Below are positions 1 to 7,408 of a DNA stretch of 22,786 nt, piece after piece. The stretch comes from JBEICQ01 sp046297395 (lineage in GTDB: Bacteria > Bacteroidota > Bacteroidia > UBA4408), in the NCBI GenBank assembly GCA_046297395.1, contig JBKCNM010000017.1:1-22786 (forward strand), written 5' to 3'. A program made the position numbers and the translations under genes. Each line of letters starts with the position of its first letter. Position 1 is the first letter of the stretch. The notes under the pieces are model-generated. The model was not told the DNA's origin, did not search any database, and saw nothing but the letters and a program-made list of their open reading frames with translations.

Positions 1-49
1 GAACTTTTAGGCTTATAAAATGAGATGATTCAAGCGAAGGCAGATTTCC

Positions 50-88
50 TCCCCCTTGTGCGCTTGAAGGTGTGTAAGCGAAGGGGGA
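50..88. repeat. Imperfect hairpin, about 13 bp stem
   Basis: The left arm (50-57 and 61-65) and right arm (76-88) are complementary apart from a GTG bulge at 58-60; the loop is 66-75. The motif AAGCGAAGG occurs at 32-40 and 76-84, so an alternative fold using 29-36 with 61-68 is possible. No U-tract follows on either strand, so this is not a textbook intrinsic terminator. Confidence 0.55.
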
Positions 89-171
89 AAGGCGGAAAAC
101 TTGCAAGAAGCCACATTGTTTGAATTGTTTTCTGATGATAAAATTTGTGCAGGCAGGGATTGTTTTCCGAC

Positions 172-240
172 AGGGGGATGATGGGGGGGTGTAAACATAA
201 ATTGTCGCAATGTTTGGCTGTGGGACTTTGTCATCCCCCT
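172..240. repeat. 10 bp perfect inverted repeat with 49 nt loop
   Basis: AGGGGGATGA at 172-181 is the exact reverse complement of TCATCCCCCT at 231-240. On the plus strand the right arm runs into a short T run (TTTTA). It could terminate transcription from the left, or be a repeat element. The function is not known. Confidence 0.5.
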
Positions 241-359
241 TTTAGTAAATATTTTCTGCAATTTTTTTCTGAAACCTTTGTCTTCCTTTGCCGGCGGGAA
301 TTTCGGAGGTGAGTTGCGTTTTTGTATTTCAGAGAAATGCGCTTCTGCTAATCGGTTTT

Positions 360-968
360 TTATTTGATGCTTCGGAGGCCTTCATTGGATGAAACATCGC
401 CGGGCCTGATGCAAAGGGCTTTCTGAAAGAGTACACGGGCTTCGCGGTAATTGCCCATCATCAGGTGGTTCCATGCACTGAGGTGCACGACTTCGTAATC
501 GAAGGGAAAGAGATTGAGCAATACATCGAGGTATTTTTTTGCGAGTGTATAATCCTTGCGGTTATAATAAATCAGTCCTGCCTTGAAATTGGCAGTGTAG
601 TTTTTTGCGTCCAGCTTGATGATTCCATCATATTCAAGCAGCACTTCATTCCATTTTTCGAGGGCGCTCAGGGGATACACAATTCCCAGATGAGGTTCGA
701 TAGAAACGGGCATGATGCTTTTCGCTTTTTTATAAAAGCCGATGGACTGTTCATGTTTTCCGGAGAGGTAATGCAACCAACCAAGCCTCAGGTTTACTTC
801 GTAATTGTTGTCGATATTACCTGTGCGCAGGAAAGCAATGGCACTGTCATAATGCTGCCTGTATTCGCAGGCATAACTTTTGGAAAAAACTGTTTCCATT
901 CCTTCCTGGGAAAATATTTTTCCTGTGAAGAATACGATGGTAATCAAGGTTACAAGTGTGGTTTTCAT
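360..968 (-). CDS. Small secreted TPR-repeat protein
   Basis: This 202-residue protein begins with a signal peptide: two basic-side residues, a hydrophobic stretch, and a likely cut after FSQ near residue 21. The rest reads as tetratricopeptide-like helical pairs, with alternating Y/A/G positions such as NLRLGWLHYLSGKHEQSI, NFKAGLIYYNRKDYTLA and LFQKALCIRPGD. It probably acts as a periplasmic or outer-membrane-associated scaffold. Its ATG overlaps the stop of the upstream barrel gene by four bases (ATGA at 965-968), so the two are translationally coupled and likely partners. It is the last gene of the operon. The TPR assignment is from the repeat pattern; no enzymatic residues are seen. Confidence 0.75.
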   Translation of the reverse strand: MKTTLVTLITIVFFTGKIFSQEGMETVFSKSYACEYRQHYDSAIAFLRTGNIDNNYEVNLRLGWLHYLSGKHEQSIGFYKKAKSIMPVSIEPHLGIVYPLSALEKWNEVLLEYDGIIKLDAKNYTANFKAGLIYYNRKDYTLAKKYLDVLLNLFPFDYEVVHLSAWNHLMMGNYREARVLFQKALCIRPGDVSSNEGLRSIK

Positions 969-2290
969 AAGCGGTATTTGATGCTAAAGGTAATGCTTTG
1001 TGTGCGATAAGTGTGTGTGGAAAAAGTGGTTTTATAGCTTGCCGGATTGTATACATCAGACATGTTTATTTTGAACACATCAGTGTAGCGGAGCATGTTG
1101 TTATATCTGAGCGAGAAAGTATATTTTCCTGCCTGAAAAACAGCCTCGGCCTCGGCCAAGTAACGGGTATTGTCGGGGATAGGAGAAAAAACGCTGCCTG
1201 CCAAAGAAACCTGGTTTTGTATGCTTCCCCATAACAATCCTCCCTTGATCCAGGTGTTTTTAAAGGGCATGGTTCCTAGTCCGGCATACAACAAATTTCG
1301 GTTTTTGATGCTGTCGGAAGTGGCATACAGGCGAAGGTAGGTGATGAGGTTTTGGTTTCCGAGCGGATAGGCCATACCTGCTAATTCGAGGTTGAGTGTT
1401 TTGAGATTTCCGAATTGTAAAAAGGAGGGATTGGCTTCACATTCGATGTACGCATTTTTGTAGAGAAAGTGTGCTCCTGCGATGTATGCGCTGCTGTTTG
1501 AGAGTCCGTCTAAGTAGGTATATGACGGGTTGTTCGGATTCCATACTGCCTCTAAAAACATTGCTTGCGAACGCATGGCATGGTAAAACAATCCGGCGCT
1601 AAAATGTGGCTGCATCTTGTAGGAAAACAAGCCATAGAAATCTTGTTGTTTCCAGGTGTATTCTTTTGTTATGTTGTCGAAGTTGTTCCATATATCGGAA
1701 TATGTCTGCATGCTGTTGTTGGTGTATCCGAGCACGCATTTGTAGCGTTTGCTGATGAGGGCTTCTGCGAAAATGGAATAGGCAAAAAAAGCTTTGGGGA
1801 AAACAGCGGCTGCAAAGCCATCATTGGCAGTGGTGAAAGATCGCATGTCGGGATTTGGGAGATTGGTGAGCCAAGTGTTTGCGGCTGTGTACAAGCTTGC
1901 CTGTATTTTTTTTTGTTTTACATGTTCCCATTCTCCGAGATAATCTTCCTGTGCAGGTTGGTACATTTTTTTACATGCACGCAGATATTCTTCTGCGGCC
2001 AGGTTGCGCATGCGCCTAGATTGAATTTTTTCGAACATGGAAATGGCAAGCGCATACTTTTTTGTTTCGTATCCGGCCACACCAAGTCGGAACAGGAGTA
2101 CATCGTCGGCATTCCCGCTGCGCACTGTGGCGCGCGAAGCCCTGATAAGGTCGCTGTATCTGCCTTTAACAAACATCTCTTCAGAGAGGCTGTCGCTGAT
2201 GTTTGCGGCAGTGATGGCCAAAAGGTTATTGGCCAAGAGGGTTAAAAAGAATAGACCGAGAAATGTGTTTTTCCGGAATGATAACTCCAT
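965..2290 (-). CDS. Predicted outer-membrane barrel with TPR-like N-terminus
   Basis: This 441-residue protein starts with a clear signal peptide (hydrophobic core LGLFFLTLLANNLLA, residues about 11-25). Residues about 30-120 are helical and TPR-like (DVLLFRLGVAGYETKKYALA). From about residue 150 the sequence alternates aromatic and polar residues in short strands and ends in a typical outer-membrane C-terminus (SITFSIKYRL). The layout resembles YaiO-type TPR plus barrel proteins of Bacteroidota, but I am not certain of that family. The start is supported by the signal peptide, even though it makes a 49-base overlap with the end of the urea-transporter/M23 gene. It overlaps the following TPR gene by four bases. 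It may be the outer-membrane component for whatever the operon makes or moves. Confidence 0.7.
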   Translation of the reverse strand: MELSFRKNTFLGLFFLTLLANNLLAITAANISDSLSEEMFVKGRYSDLIRASRATVRSGNADDVLLFRLGVAGYETKKYALAISMFEKIQSRRMRNLAAEEYLRACKKMYQPAQEDYLGEWEHVKQKKIQASLYTAANTWLTNLPNPDMRSFTTANDGFAAAVFPKAFFAYSIFAEALISKRYKCVLGYTNNSMQTYSDIWNNFDNITKEYTWKQQDFYGLFSYKMQPHFSAGLFYHAMRSQAMFLEAVWNPNNPSYTYLDGLSNSSAYIAGAHFLYKNAYIECEANPSFLQFGNLKTLNLELAGMAYPLGNQNLITYLRLYATSDSIKNRNLLYAGLGTMPFKNTWIKGGLLWGSIQNQVSLAGSVFSPIPDNTRYLAEAEAVFQAGKYTFSLRYNNMLRYTDVFKINMSDVYNPASYKTTFSTHTYRTQSITFSIKYRL

Positions 2291-4410
2291 TTTGAGATGC
2301 GATTATTGTCTACTGTTATTTCTCCACTATAGGCCTTGGCGATGATGCCGGCAAAAGTAAATCTGCATGATACAGTGTAATTAAATTCATGCACATGAGC
2401 AGGTTTTTGCAAGACCGAAGTATATGCGGCGCCTTTGATGCTTAGGAAGGGAGCCACAAAATCGAGCAGCCAGCCAAGCAAGGGAATGTTCATCCATAGG
2501 GGCGAAACCAAGGCATGCACAGGCAATTCGGGATAATTGCCGGGGAGGATTCGGTAATGAATTAAAAAGAAATGAAACAAAAGTGTGTTGCGCTTGCCTT
2601 CGAAGGTTGTGAATTGGAGCAGGGTGCCATCGAAAACAAAAAAGGCGGAAGAATTTGTTTCGCTGCAATACAGGTAAGTTTCATTGAGGGCAGTGGTTTT
2701 TACTTCCCACTCATGTATTTTCATTTGGCTGTCGCGAAAACGGAGCAAATAGCCCGGATAAAACCCCATGGCTTCATGCAATCTTGGATCTGTATCAACT
2801 GTTTCGGCGAAGGTACCTTCGGAGGGTACGATGCCGGAGCACAGGCGTCGCTGACCATCTATCTGTTCGATAAAATGTCTGAAAGGCCAGGGCATGGTAG
2901 CGGCTCCGATAATGGGTTCGTGCTGTACCTGAAAATGCAGGTGCGGCTCGGGAGAGCGGCCACTGTTGCCGCAGTATCCGATAATTTGCCCTGCGTACAC
3001 ATAATCACCCACACGCACCTGTGCAGAAAAAGGCCTGAGGTGACTTACCTGAGAACACAGTCCGGGTGCATGCTGAATAACGATGGAGTTGCCCCAGTTT
3101 GCGCCTGTATTGGTTCTGCCAATGAGGTTTTCATCCACACTGTCTTCGAGGGCTGTAACCACTCCGGAAGCGGGAGCAATAACAGGTTTGCCGTAGCAGT
3201 AATAATCCCAGGTTTCTTTTCCGCCATCGGCATAGGTTTTCATCTGTTCGTCGAGGACCACAAAGTCGAGTGCTTTTTGCCATTTGCCGAGGTGTGTGAT
3301 GCCGCCTGCATATCCTTGGGAAACCATCCATTGTCCGAAGAAAGGAAGCCTAAGCGGGAGCGTTTGTAATTGTTTTCGGATGGGCGTTAAAACAGAGTCG
3401 ATGTATAGGTTTTTCTCCGGTGAAAAATAAGCATGGCCTACCCAGTGAAGACCTTTAAAAGGACGAATAAGGCGCAAGACTGATAGGGAGATAAAGATGC
3501 CCGAGACAAAGGGCAGGGTAAAGGGTTTGAGTTGCATCACCACAAGGATTTTCCCAAGAAAAATATTGACAAAGAAGAGCAAGGGAAAAAAGGCAATGGT
3601 AAGCAGCAGAGGAATGATACCTGGCACCAGGTAATAGCACATGTAGGTGAGGGTGAAAAACACATAGTTTGCTCCGGTGAGGGAATCGTTTAGTGCTTGG
3701 GGAGGAATGCCATAGAAGACAAACAACAAATGGGCTGCACCGAAAGCGATTAGTGCAGAGAGAAACGCGATTCTGGACCACCACAAAAGGGAGAGTGCGA
3801 GGAGCAATCCGCCGAGCAGGTTTTTATCGAAAAAAATGCCGCTGAGGATGTGAAAAAAATCCTCGAAAAAAGCAGGAAAAAAAGCAGCAATAATTGCATT
3901 TGCTTTTTCGGTGTAGGTTCCTGATTCGAGCACTTGCTCATTGAGGGTGTAGATGCCGCTATCGGAGAGCAGCAGGTTGGGAATGTTGCCTGCACTTAGC
4001 ATCACCACAAAAGAGGTGAGGATAAACGGCAGAGAAAGATAGGGAAGTCCTGCCTTGTTGGCCCAGTTGCGGATCCAGAAGGTAAAAGAGAAACACAAAA
4101 AATGCACCGATACAAAGAGCACTGCAAACTGCAGGTTGGGTTGAAAGGTGGAGGCAAGATAAAGGGCCACCAGGAGATGATTAAAGCCCCAGTAGCCTTC
4201 TCTTACTTCTTCTTTTTCTTGGAGGGCAAAATAGGCTGCTGTGTTTCCGAGGAGCACACCCAGGATGCCCATCAAACCATGGAGAGGGTTGAGAAAGGTA
4301 ATGGCCAGGATGCCTCCGGCCAGCACAGGATTTTTAGAGAAAAAAACCTGTGCATAGCTTTTGTAGAGGCTCTCTGCAAAAAAACTTATTATACCGTTGC
4401 CCTTTTTCAA
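2242..4410 (-). CDS. Urea-transporter domain fused to M23 metallopeptidase
   Basis: The first half (about residues 10-317) is a multi-pass membrane region with urea-transporter (UT family) features: a KNPVLAGGILAITFLNP-like segment, GLMGILGVLLGN, the GYWGFNHLLVAL motif, and GLPYLSLPFIL. The second half carries an M23/LytM-type peptidase. Zinc ligands are likely H373 and D382 (THLGKWQKALDF) and H492 in HLH (490-492); H457 in SHL is a probable catalytic residue. The GNSGRSPEPHLHF stretch is characteristic. A tail of about 190 residues follows. The frame opens at an ATG at 4521, but that would overlap the decarboxylase gene by 104 bases and its extra 37 residues look out of frame. I choose the TTG at 4410, seven bases after the upstream stop. 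Role: an inner-membrane channel coupled to periplasmic cell-wall cleavage, or a repurposed UT fold. The fusion is clear; its substrate is not. Confidence 0.85.
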   Translation of the reverse strand: MKKGNGIISFFAESLYKSYAQVFFSKNPVLAGGILAITFLNPLHGLMGILGVLLGNTAAYFALQEKEEVREGYWGFNHLLVALYLASTFQPNLQFAVLFVSVHFLCFSFTFWIRNWANKAGLPYLSLPFILTSFVVMLSAGNIPNLLLSDSGIYTLNEQVLESGTYTEKANAIIAAFFPAFFEDFFHILSGIFFDKNLLGGLLLALSLLWWSRIAFLSALIAFGAAHLLFVFYGIPPQALNDSLTGANYVFFTLTYMCYYLVPGIIPLLLTIAFFPLLFFVNIFLGKILVVMQLKPFTLPFVSGIFISLSVLRLIRPFKGLHWVGHAYFSPEKNLYIDSVLTPIRKQLQTLPLRLPFFGQWMVSQGYAGGITHLGKWQKALDFVVLDEQMKTYADGGKETWDYYCYGKPVIAPASGVVTALEDSVDENLIGRTNTGANWGNSIVIQHAPGLCSQVSHLRPFSAQVRVGDYVYAGQIIGYCGNSGRSPEPHLHFQVQHEPIIGAATMPWPFRHFIEQIDGQRRLCSGIVPSEGTFAETVDTDPRLHEAMGFYPGYLLRFRDSQMKIHEWEVKTTALNETYLYCSETNSSAFFVFDGTLLQFTTFEGKRNTLLFHFFLIHYRILPGNYPELPVHALVSPLWMNIPLLGWLLDFVAPFLSIKGAAYTSVLQKPAHVHEFNYTVSCRFTFAGIIAKAYSGEITVDNNRISKWSYHSGKTHFSVYSF

Positions 4411-4417
4411 GGTAAAA

Positions 4418-5776
4418 TCAAAGTTGGAATTTGGCGAGATGTGCCGGCATGCGTTCCATCTGCTGAATGGTTTCGATGGTTTCGCGTTCGCGAATGACAT
4501 GCACTTGGCGGTTTTCATCAATCAACACCACACGCGGACGCATCTGAATAAATTGCATCCACTGTGTCATGTTATAAGCACCTACTTTATGCACCACTAC
4601 ATGGTCTCCTTTTGACAGCAGGGGAAGTGTGATGCTTTCTCTAACCACATCGATATTCATGCACAGGGGACCGAAGCAAACCATGTCTTCGGTATGATGA
4701 GAAAACTCTTGTGCGGGAGAAATTTTGTGGTTGTACCAAAAGGAGGTAAACAGGAGGTTTACGCCAAAATCCATGATGGTTGCACGGCGTCCGTCGCTAA
4801 GCCTTTTGGTAGCAATGACGCTGCCCAGCAGGTATCCGGCATCGTCTACCAGTACGCGTCCGCTTTCGAGTATAAGCAAGGGCAGCTCATTGGGTTTGAA
4901 GCCATAATTGAGGATGACGCTGGAGATGGCTTCTGCATACTCATTTACATCAGGTACTACATCTGCCCCCTGCAGGTAGGAACCTTTGAGGCTGTTTGCA
5001 GAGGCAAAACCTCCTCCTAAATCGAGGTACTCGATATTTCGGTTCCACTGGTTGCGAATGTTAACTGCCAGGTCACATAGTTTTCCTGCGGCTACTGCAT
5101 AGGCTGAAGTGGTGAGCATAAAGGTGCCGATGTGGGCATGCAGGCCGATGAGCTGAATCCATTCATTGGCCATGAGTTTGTTGATGGCATTCCATGCCTG
5201 TCCGTTTTCATAATTGAAACCAAAGCGGTCCCACATGGGATATACGCCGGTATCCATGTTTACCCTGATGGCCACGCGCACTTTTTTCTTTTGCTCGTCG
5301 GCGATGGCTGAAATTTCGTAAAGTTCCTCAAAGTGATCGATGTGGATAACGGAATTGTTGGAGATGGCGAGCAGCAGGTCTTCAGTGGTTTTATCAGGAC
5401 CATTGAAAAGGATTTTGTTGCCGGGCACTCCGTTGCCGAGGGCTTTGTTGTATTCAAAACCTGATACCACTTCTGCCCAAGAACCTTCCTGGTGGAAGAT
5501 GTTGCAAATGGCATTGATGTAATTGGTTTTGTAGGACCATGCGAACTGTACTTTGGGATAGCGTGTTTTAAATGCCCTTACCGCATTGCGGTAGTTTTGT
5601 CGGATTTGTCGTTCGGAGAGAACGAAGCAGGGCGAGCCATGGGCTTCGATAATGGATTTTACAGATACTCCTTCGATGTGAGTAACGGGAGCGTATTCTG
5701 TTTTTGTTCCGAACTTATTGGTGATGCCCGCATTGAGTTTTTGTATAACGGGTCTTTCGTATGCGATTTTGCTCAT
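4418..5776 (-). CDS. Fold-type III PLP-dependent decarboxylase (LysA/ODC-like)
   Basis: This 452-residue enzyme has the alanine-racemase-type barrel and C-terminal beta domain of the diaminopimelate/ornithine/arginine decarboxylase group. K83 in SYKTNY is the Schiff-base lysine. H215 in HAHIGT stacks on PLP. GGG at 254-256 and E304-SGR (an EPGR variant) bind the phosphate. C372 in GPLC is the catalytic cysteine, D376 follows it, and GAY sits at 399-401. After the cysteine the sequence is CMNID, not the CES typical of true diaminopimelate decarboxylase. The substrate is therefore uncertain and could be ornithine, lysine, diaminopimelate or a ligated derivative. It lies 11 bases after the ATP-grasp gene and 7 bases before the UT/M23 start, so it sits in the middle of the operon. 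It is not a confident housekeeping lysA. Confidence 0.88.
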   Translation of the reverse strand: MSKIAYERPVIQKLNAGITNKFGTKTEYAPVTHIEGVSVKSIIEAHGSPCFVLSERQIRQNYRNAVRAFKTRYPKVQFAWSYKTNYINAICNIFHQEGSWAEVVSGFEYNKALGNGVPGNKILFNGPDKTTEDLLLAISNNSVIHIDHFEELYEISAIADEQKKKVRVAIRVNMDTGVYPMWDRFGFNYENGQAWNAINKLMANEWIQLIGLHAHIGTFMLTTSAYAVAAGKLCDLAVNIRNQWNRNIEYLDLGGGFASANSLKGSYLQGADVVPDVNEYAEAISSVILNYGFKPNELPLLILESGRVLVDDAGYLLGSVIATKRLSDGRRATIMDFGVNLLFTSFWYNHKISPAQEFSHHTEDMVCFGPLCMNIDVVRESITLPLLSKGDHVVVHKVGAYNMTQWMQFIQMRPRVVLIDENRQVHVIRERETIETIQQMERMPAHLAKFQL

Positions 5777-5787
5777 TGTAAGTATTG

Positions 5788-6840
5788 TTAAAGTTCTCCC
5801 AGGGTTGTTATTTTTTCAAATTCGTCGAGTCCCACCACCAGGTCATAGGAATATCTGACGAACATTTTGCCGGCCTCGTAGGTCTTCATGGGCTTTACGC
5901 TTTCGCCCAGCGCGAGAGACAGGAGGGCTTCCGGATGATTTTGTCCGCAACCGGTGGCCAGGTATACCCATGCCGGGAAGCGGGGATTGATTTCGAGAAG
6001 GTAATATTTTCCTTCTTCGCTGCGGATAAATTCGAGCTCGGTACCCCCTCTCCAGTGCAGGGCCTTGATTACTGAGTGTGCTGCGCGGATGAGTGCTTCA
6101 TCGTCGGTAGCCACTCCGGCCCAAGCTTTGCCCTTGTCGGTGATGTAGAGTTTGCGCATGGGCACCGCGCCAATGCAATTTCCTTTTCCGTCGCCGATGG
6201 CGGTTACATTCACTTCCTGACCGCTAACAAACTGCTGGATGATGACCGGAAGCCCCCATTTGGCGGAAATTTTATGGAAGTAGGTACTTACCTGATCGGC
6301 AGTGTAAGCGATGCTGGCCTCGTAGTATTTTCCTTTGACCACCATTGGATAGGTAAAATCCTTGCTGAGCAGGGGAATTTCGGAAGCCGAAAAAATCATT
6401 TTGCTGTAGGGAACATCGATGCCGTTTTTTTTACCGAACTCAAAGAGAGAGGATTTGTGACGGGCATCAAACATCTCGAGGGTAGGCAGAAACATGCGGA
6501 TGCCGAAGGCATCGAAAATTTGTTTTTCTGCCTTGATGAAGTTGTGCAGTTCTGCGTCGAAGTTAGGTATGATTACCTCGATGTTTTCTTTCTGATGGAT
6601 GTAGGCAAGCCGCTGTAAAAGGCTCTCTGCGCCGGCAGTAGGCAATGGAATTTGGTAGGAGCGATCGACCAAGTTGTGCATGTAAATGCCCGGTTCCAGT
6701 GCCTCATAAGATAGTCCGATGATGCGGACATCGTATTTGTTGCTTTCGCGCAGCGAACGAATTACGGGGATGCCGGGACCGGGACTATCGATGTTGTTGA
6801 TACCGGTGACTGCAACCGTAATTTTTGTGCGCTTACTCAT
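5788..6840 (-). CDS. ATP-grasp family ligase
   Basis: This 350-residue protein has an N-terminal Rossmann-like pre-ATP-grasp domain (TVAVTGINN at residues 8-16) and an ATP-grasp domain from about 120 to 315. Visible features are the ATP-binding lysine K169 (PMVVKG), the QQFVSGQEVNV strand, and the metal-binding set E270, E283 and N285 (LLEINPR). The family forms amide or thioester bonds through an acyl-phosphate; this member looks like the carbamoyl-phosphate-synthase-like or PylC-like branch. Its start overlaps the end of the pqqD-like gene by eight bases, so the two are translationally coupled. The PqqD partner suggests a peptide- or protein-bound substrate. The exact acceptor cannot be read from the sequence. 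Confidence 0.87.
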   Translation of the reverse strand: MSKRTKITVAVTGINNIDSPGPGIPVIRSLRESNKYDVRIIGLSYEALEPGIYMHNLVDRSYQIPLPTAGAESLLQRLAYIHQKENIEVIIPNFDAELHNFIKAEKQIFDAFGIRMFLPTLEMFDARHKSSLFEFGKKNGIDVPYSKMIFSASEIPLLSKDFTYPMVVKGKYYEASIAYTADQVSTYFHKISAKWGLPVIIQQFVSGQEVNVTAIGDGKGNCIGAVPMRKLYITDKGKAWAGVATDDEALIRAAHSVIKALHWRGGTELEFIRSEEGKYYLLEINPRFPAWVYLATGCGQNHPEALLSLALGESVKPMKTYEAGKMFVRYSYDLVVGLDEFEKITTLGEL

Positions 6841-7072
6841 GTTCTCTCAGGTGATAGGCTTTGAGCATGTCCATAAAATCCTGCAGGTCGCGTTCGGCCT
6901 TGTCGGGTTCTACCTCATATTTTTCGCTGAGGTTTTTGAGGACTTCTTTTTGTGTTTTTCCTTCTTTGAGCCACCGGATGATATCGAGACCGGTGGGGTT
7001 GGTTGAGAATGAATCACCGGACGAAGGATTGAATAGAAAGCCGGTATCACTCAATGCAATGTTCTTTTTCAT
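6833..7072 (-). CDS. PqqD-like peptide-binding (RRE) protein
   Basis: This 79-residue protein matches the PqqD/RiPP recognition element pattern: an N-terminal beta region (residues about 5-27, with LFNPSSGDSFSTNPTG), then helices with DIIRWLKEGKTQKEVL and VERDL-like segments ending in DMLKAYHL. The family's winged-helix fold binds leader peptides and presents them to modifying enzymes. It is the first gene of the operon. No precursor-peptide gene is apparent in the 336 bp upstream, where the only frames are about 9-18 codons. A TATAAT and a TAACTTTA lie just upstream, but without a matching -33 box I do not call a promoter. The family call is by motif pattern; the partner peptide is unknown. 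Confidence 0.8.
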   Translation of the reverse strand: MKKNIALSDTGFLFNPSSGDSFSTNPTGLDIIRWLKEGKTQKEVLKNLSEKYEVEPDKAERDLQDFMDMLKAYHLREHE

Positions 7073-7408
7073 GCGTTGATTGGTTTTAGTTGCGCCATAA
7101 AGTTATTATAATTAATTTATTGTAGAGAAGCAGATGAATAAGATAAAATGTTAATGTGCATTTTCTTTTGGGGGATGGTGATGAGAGATGATGAAGCAAA
7201 CGGTTGCTGAGACAAAACACACAGGAGCCGTTTAGAAAAAATGATTGGTATTAAACAAGCAACAAACTGTGAGAGCAGATATGAAATGTTGCGTTAGTGA
7301 TTGGAACAGTTACTTTTTTGCCCGGCAAAAAAGTTTGAGTGGAAAGCACGACCCGCAGGGGAACGCCCTGTAAGAAGTGCAAAAAAAATACGACTAACAG
7401 ACTTTTGT
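7073..7408. other. Intergenic gap between tcdA and the pqqD operon
   Basis: This stretch should hold the end of tcdA transcription and the promoter of the operon. I read all short frames on the minus strand and found no convincing precursor peptide (best cases 14 codons near 7160 and 9 codons ending in the pqqD start). It holds the REP-like element described separately. It also has a small inverted repeat, AAACGG (7198-7203) with CCGTTT (7228-7233). Confidence 0.5.
7291..7370. repeat. REP-like extragenic palindromic element
   Basis: The core is an 11 bp perfect palindrome: arms at 7312-7322 (ACTTTTTTGCC) and 7324-7334 (GGCAAAAAAGT). It is flanked by GCGTTAGTGATTGGAA on the left and GTGGAAAGCACGACCCG on the right, and ends in a second small stem, CAGGG (7356-7360) with CCCTG (7366-7370). 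This order (GGGCGTTCCC, GGGTCG, GCTTTCC, T-rich palindrome, TTCCAATC, CTAACGC on the minus strand) matches a repeat layout I remember from many Bacteroidota genomes. Only one copy is in the window. It may also help end tcdA transcription. Confidence 0.6.

Larger units (their letters stand above)
1..359. other. Non-coding left edge with strong inverted repeats
   Basis: I see no supportable gene here. The stretch lies downstream of the six-gene minus-strand operon and holds several inverted repeats. At 50-88 the arms TCCCCCTT (50-57) plus CGCTT (61-65) pair with AAGCG (76-80) plus AAGGGGGA (81-88), leaving a three-base bulge. A competing stem pairs TTCAAGCG (29-36) with CGCTTGAA (61-68). A 10 bp perfect inverted repeat pairs AGGGGGATGA (172-181) with TCATCCCCCT (231-240). 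An 82-codon minus-strand frame crosses the region, but it has no recognisable domain and shares the bases that form the stems. The stems may end the operon or be part of an extragenic repeat. Confidence 0.5.

Noticed and set aside
13..261. 82-codon minus-strand frame at the left edge
   Set aside because: No domain, no plausible composition, and it lies across the strong inverted repeats.
1565..2245. 226-codon plus-strand frame opposite the barrel gene
   Set aside because: It is antisense to a gene with a clear signal peptide and barrel C-terminus; the Cys/Phe/Gly-rich translation has no family pattern.
2572..3369. 265-codon plus-strand frame opposite the M23 domain
   Set aside because: It mirrors the conserved M23 codons on the other strand and has no domain of its own.
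4411..4521. ATG start at 4521 for the UT/M23 gene
   Set aside because: It would overlap the decarboxylase gene by 104 bases, and the added residues look like shadow translation; TTG at 4410 fits the operon spacing.
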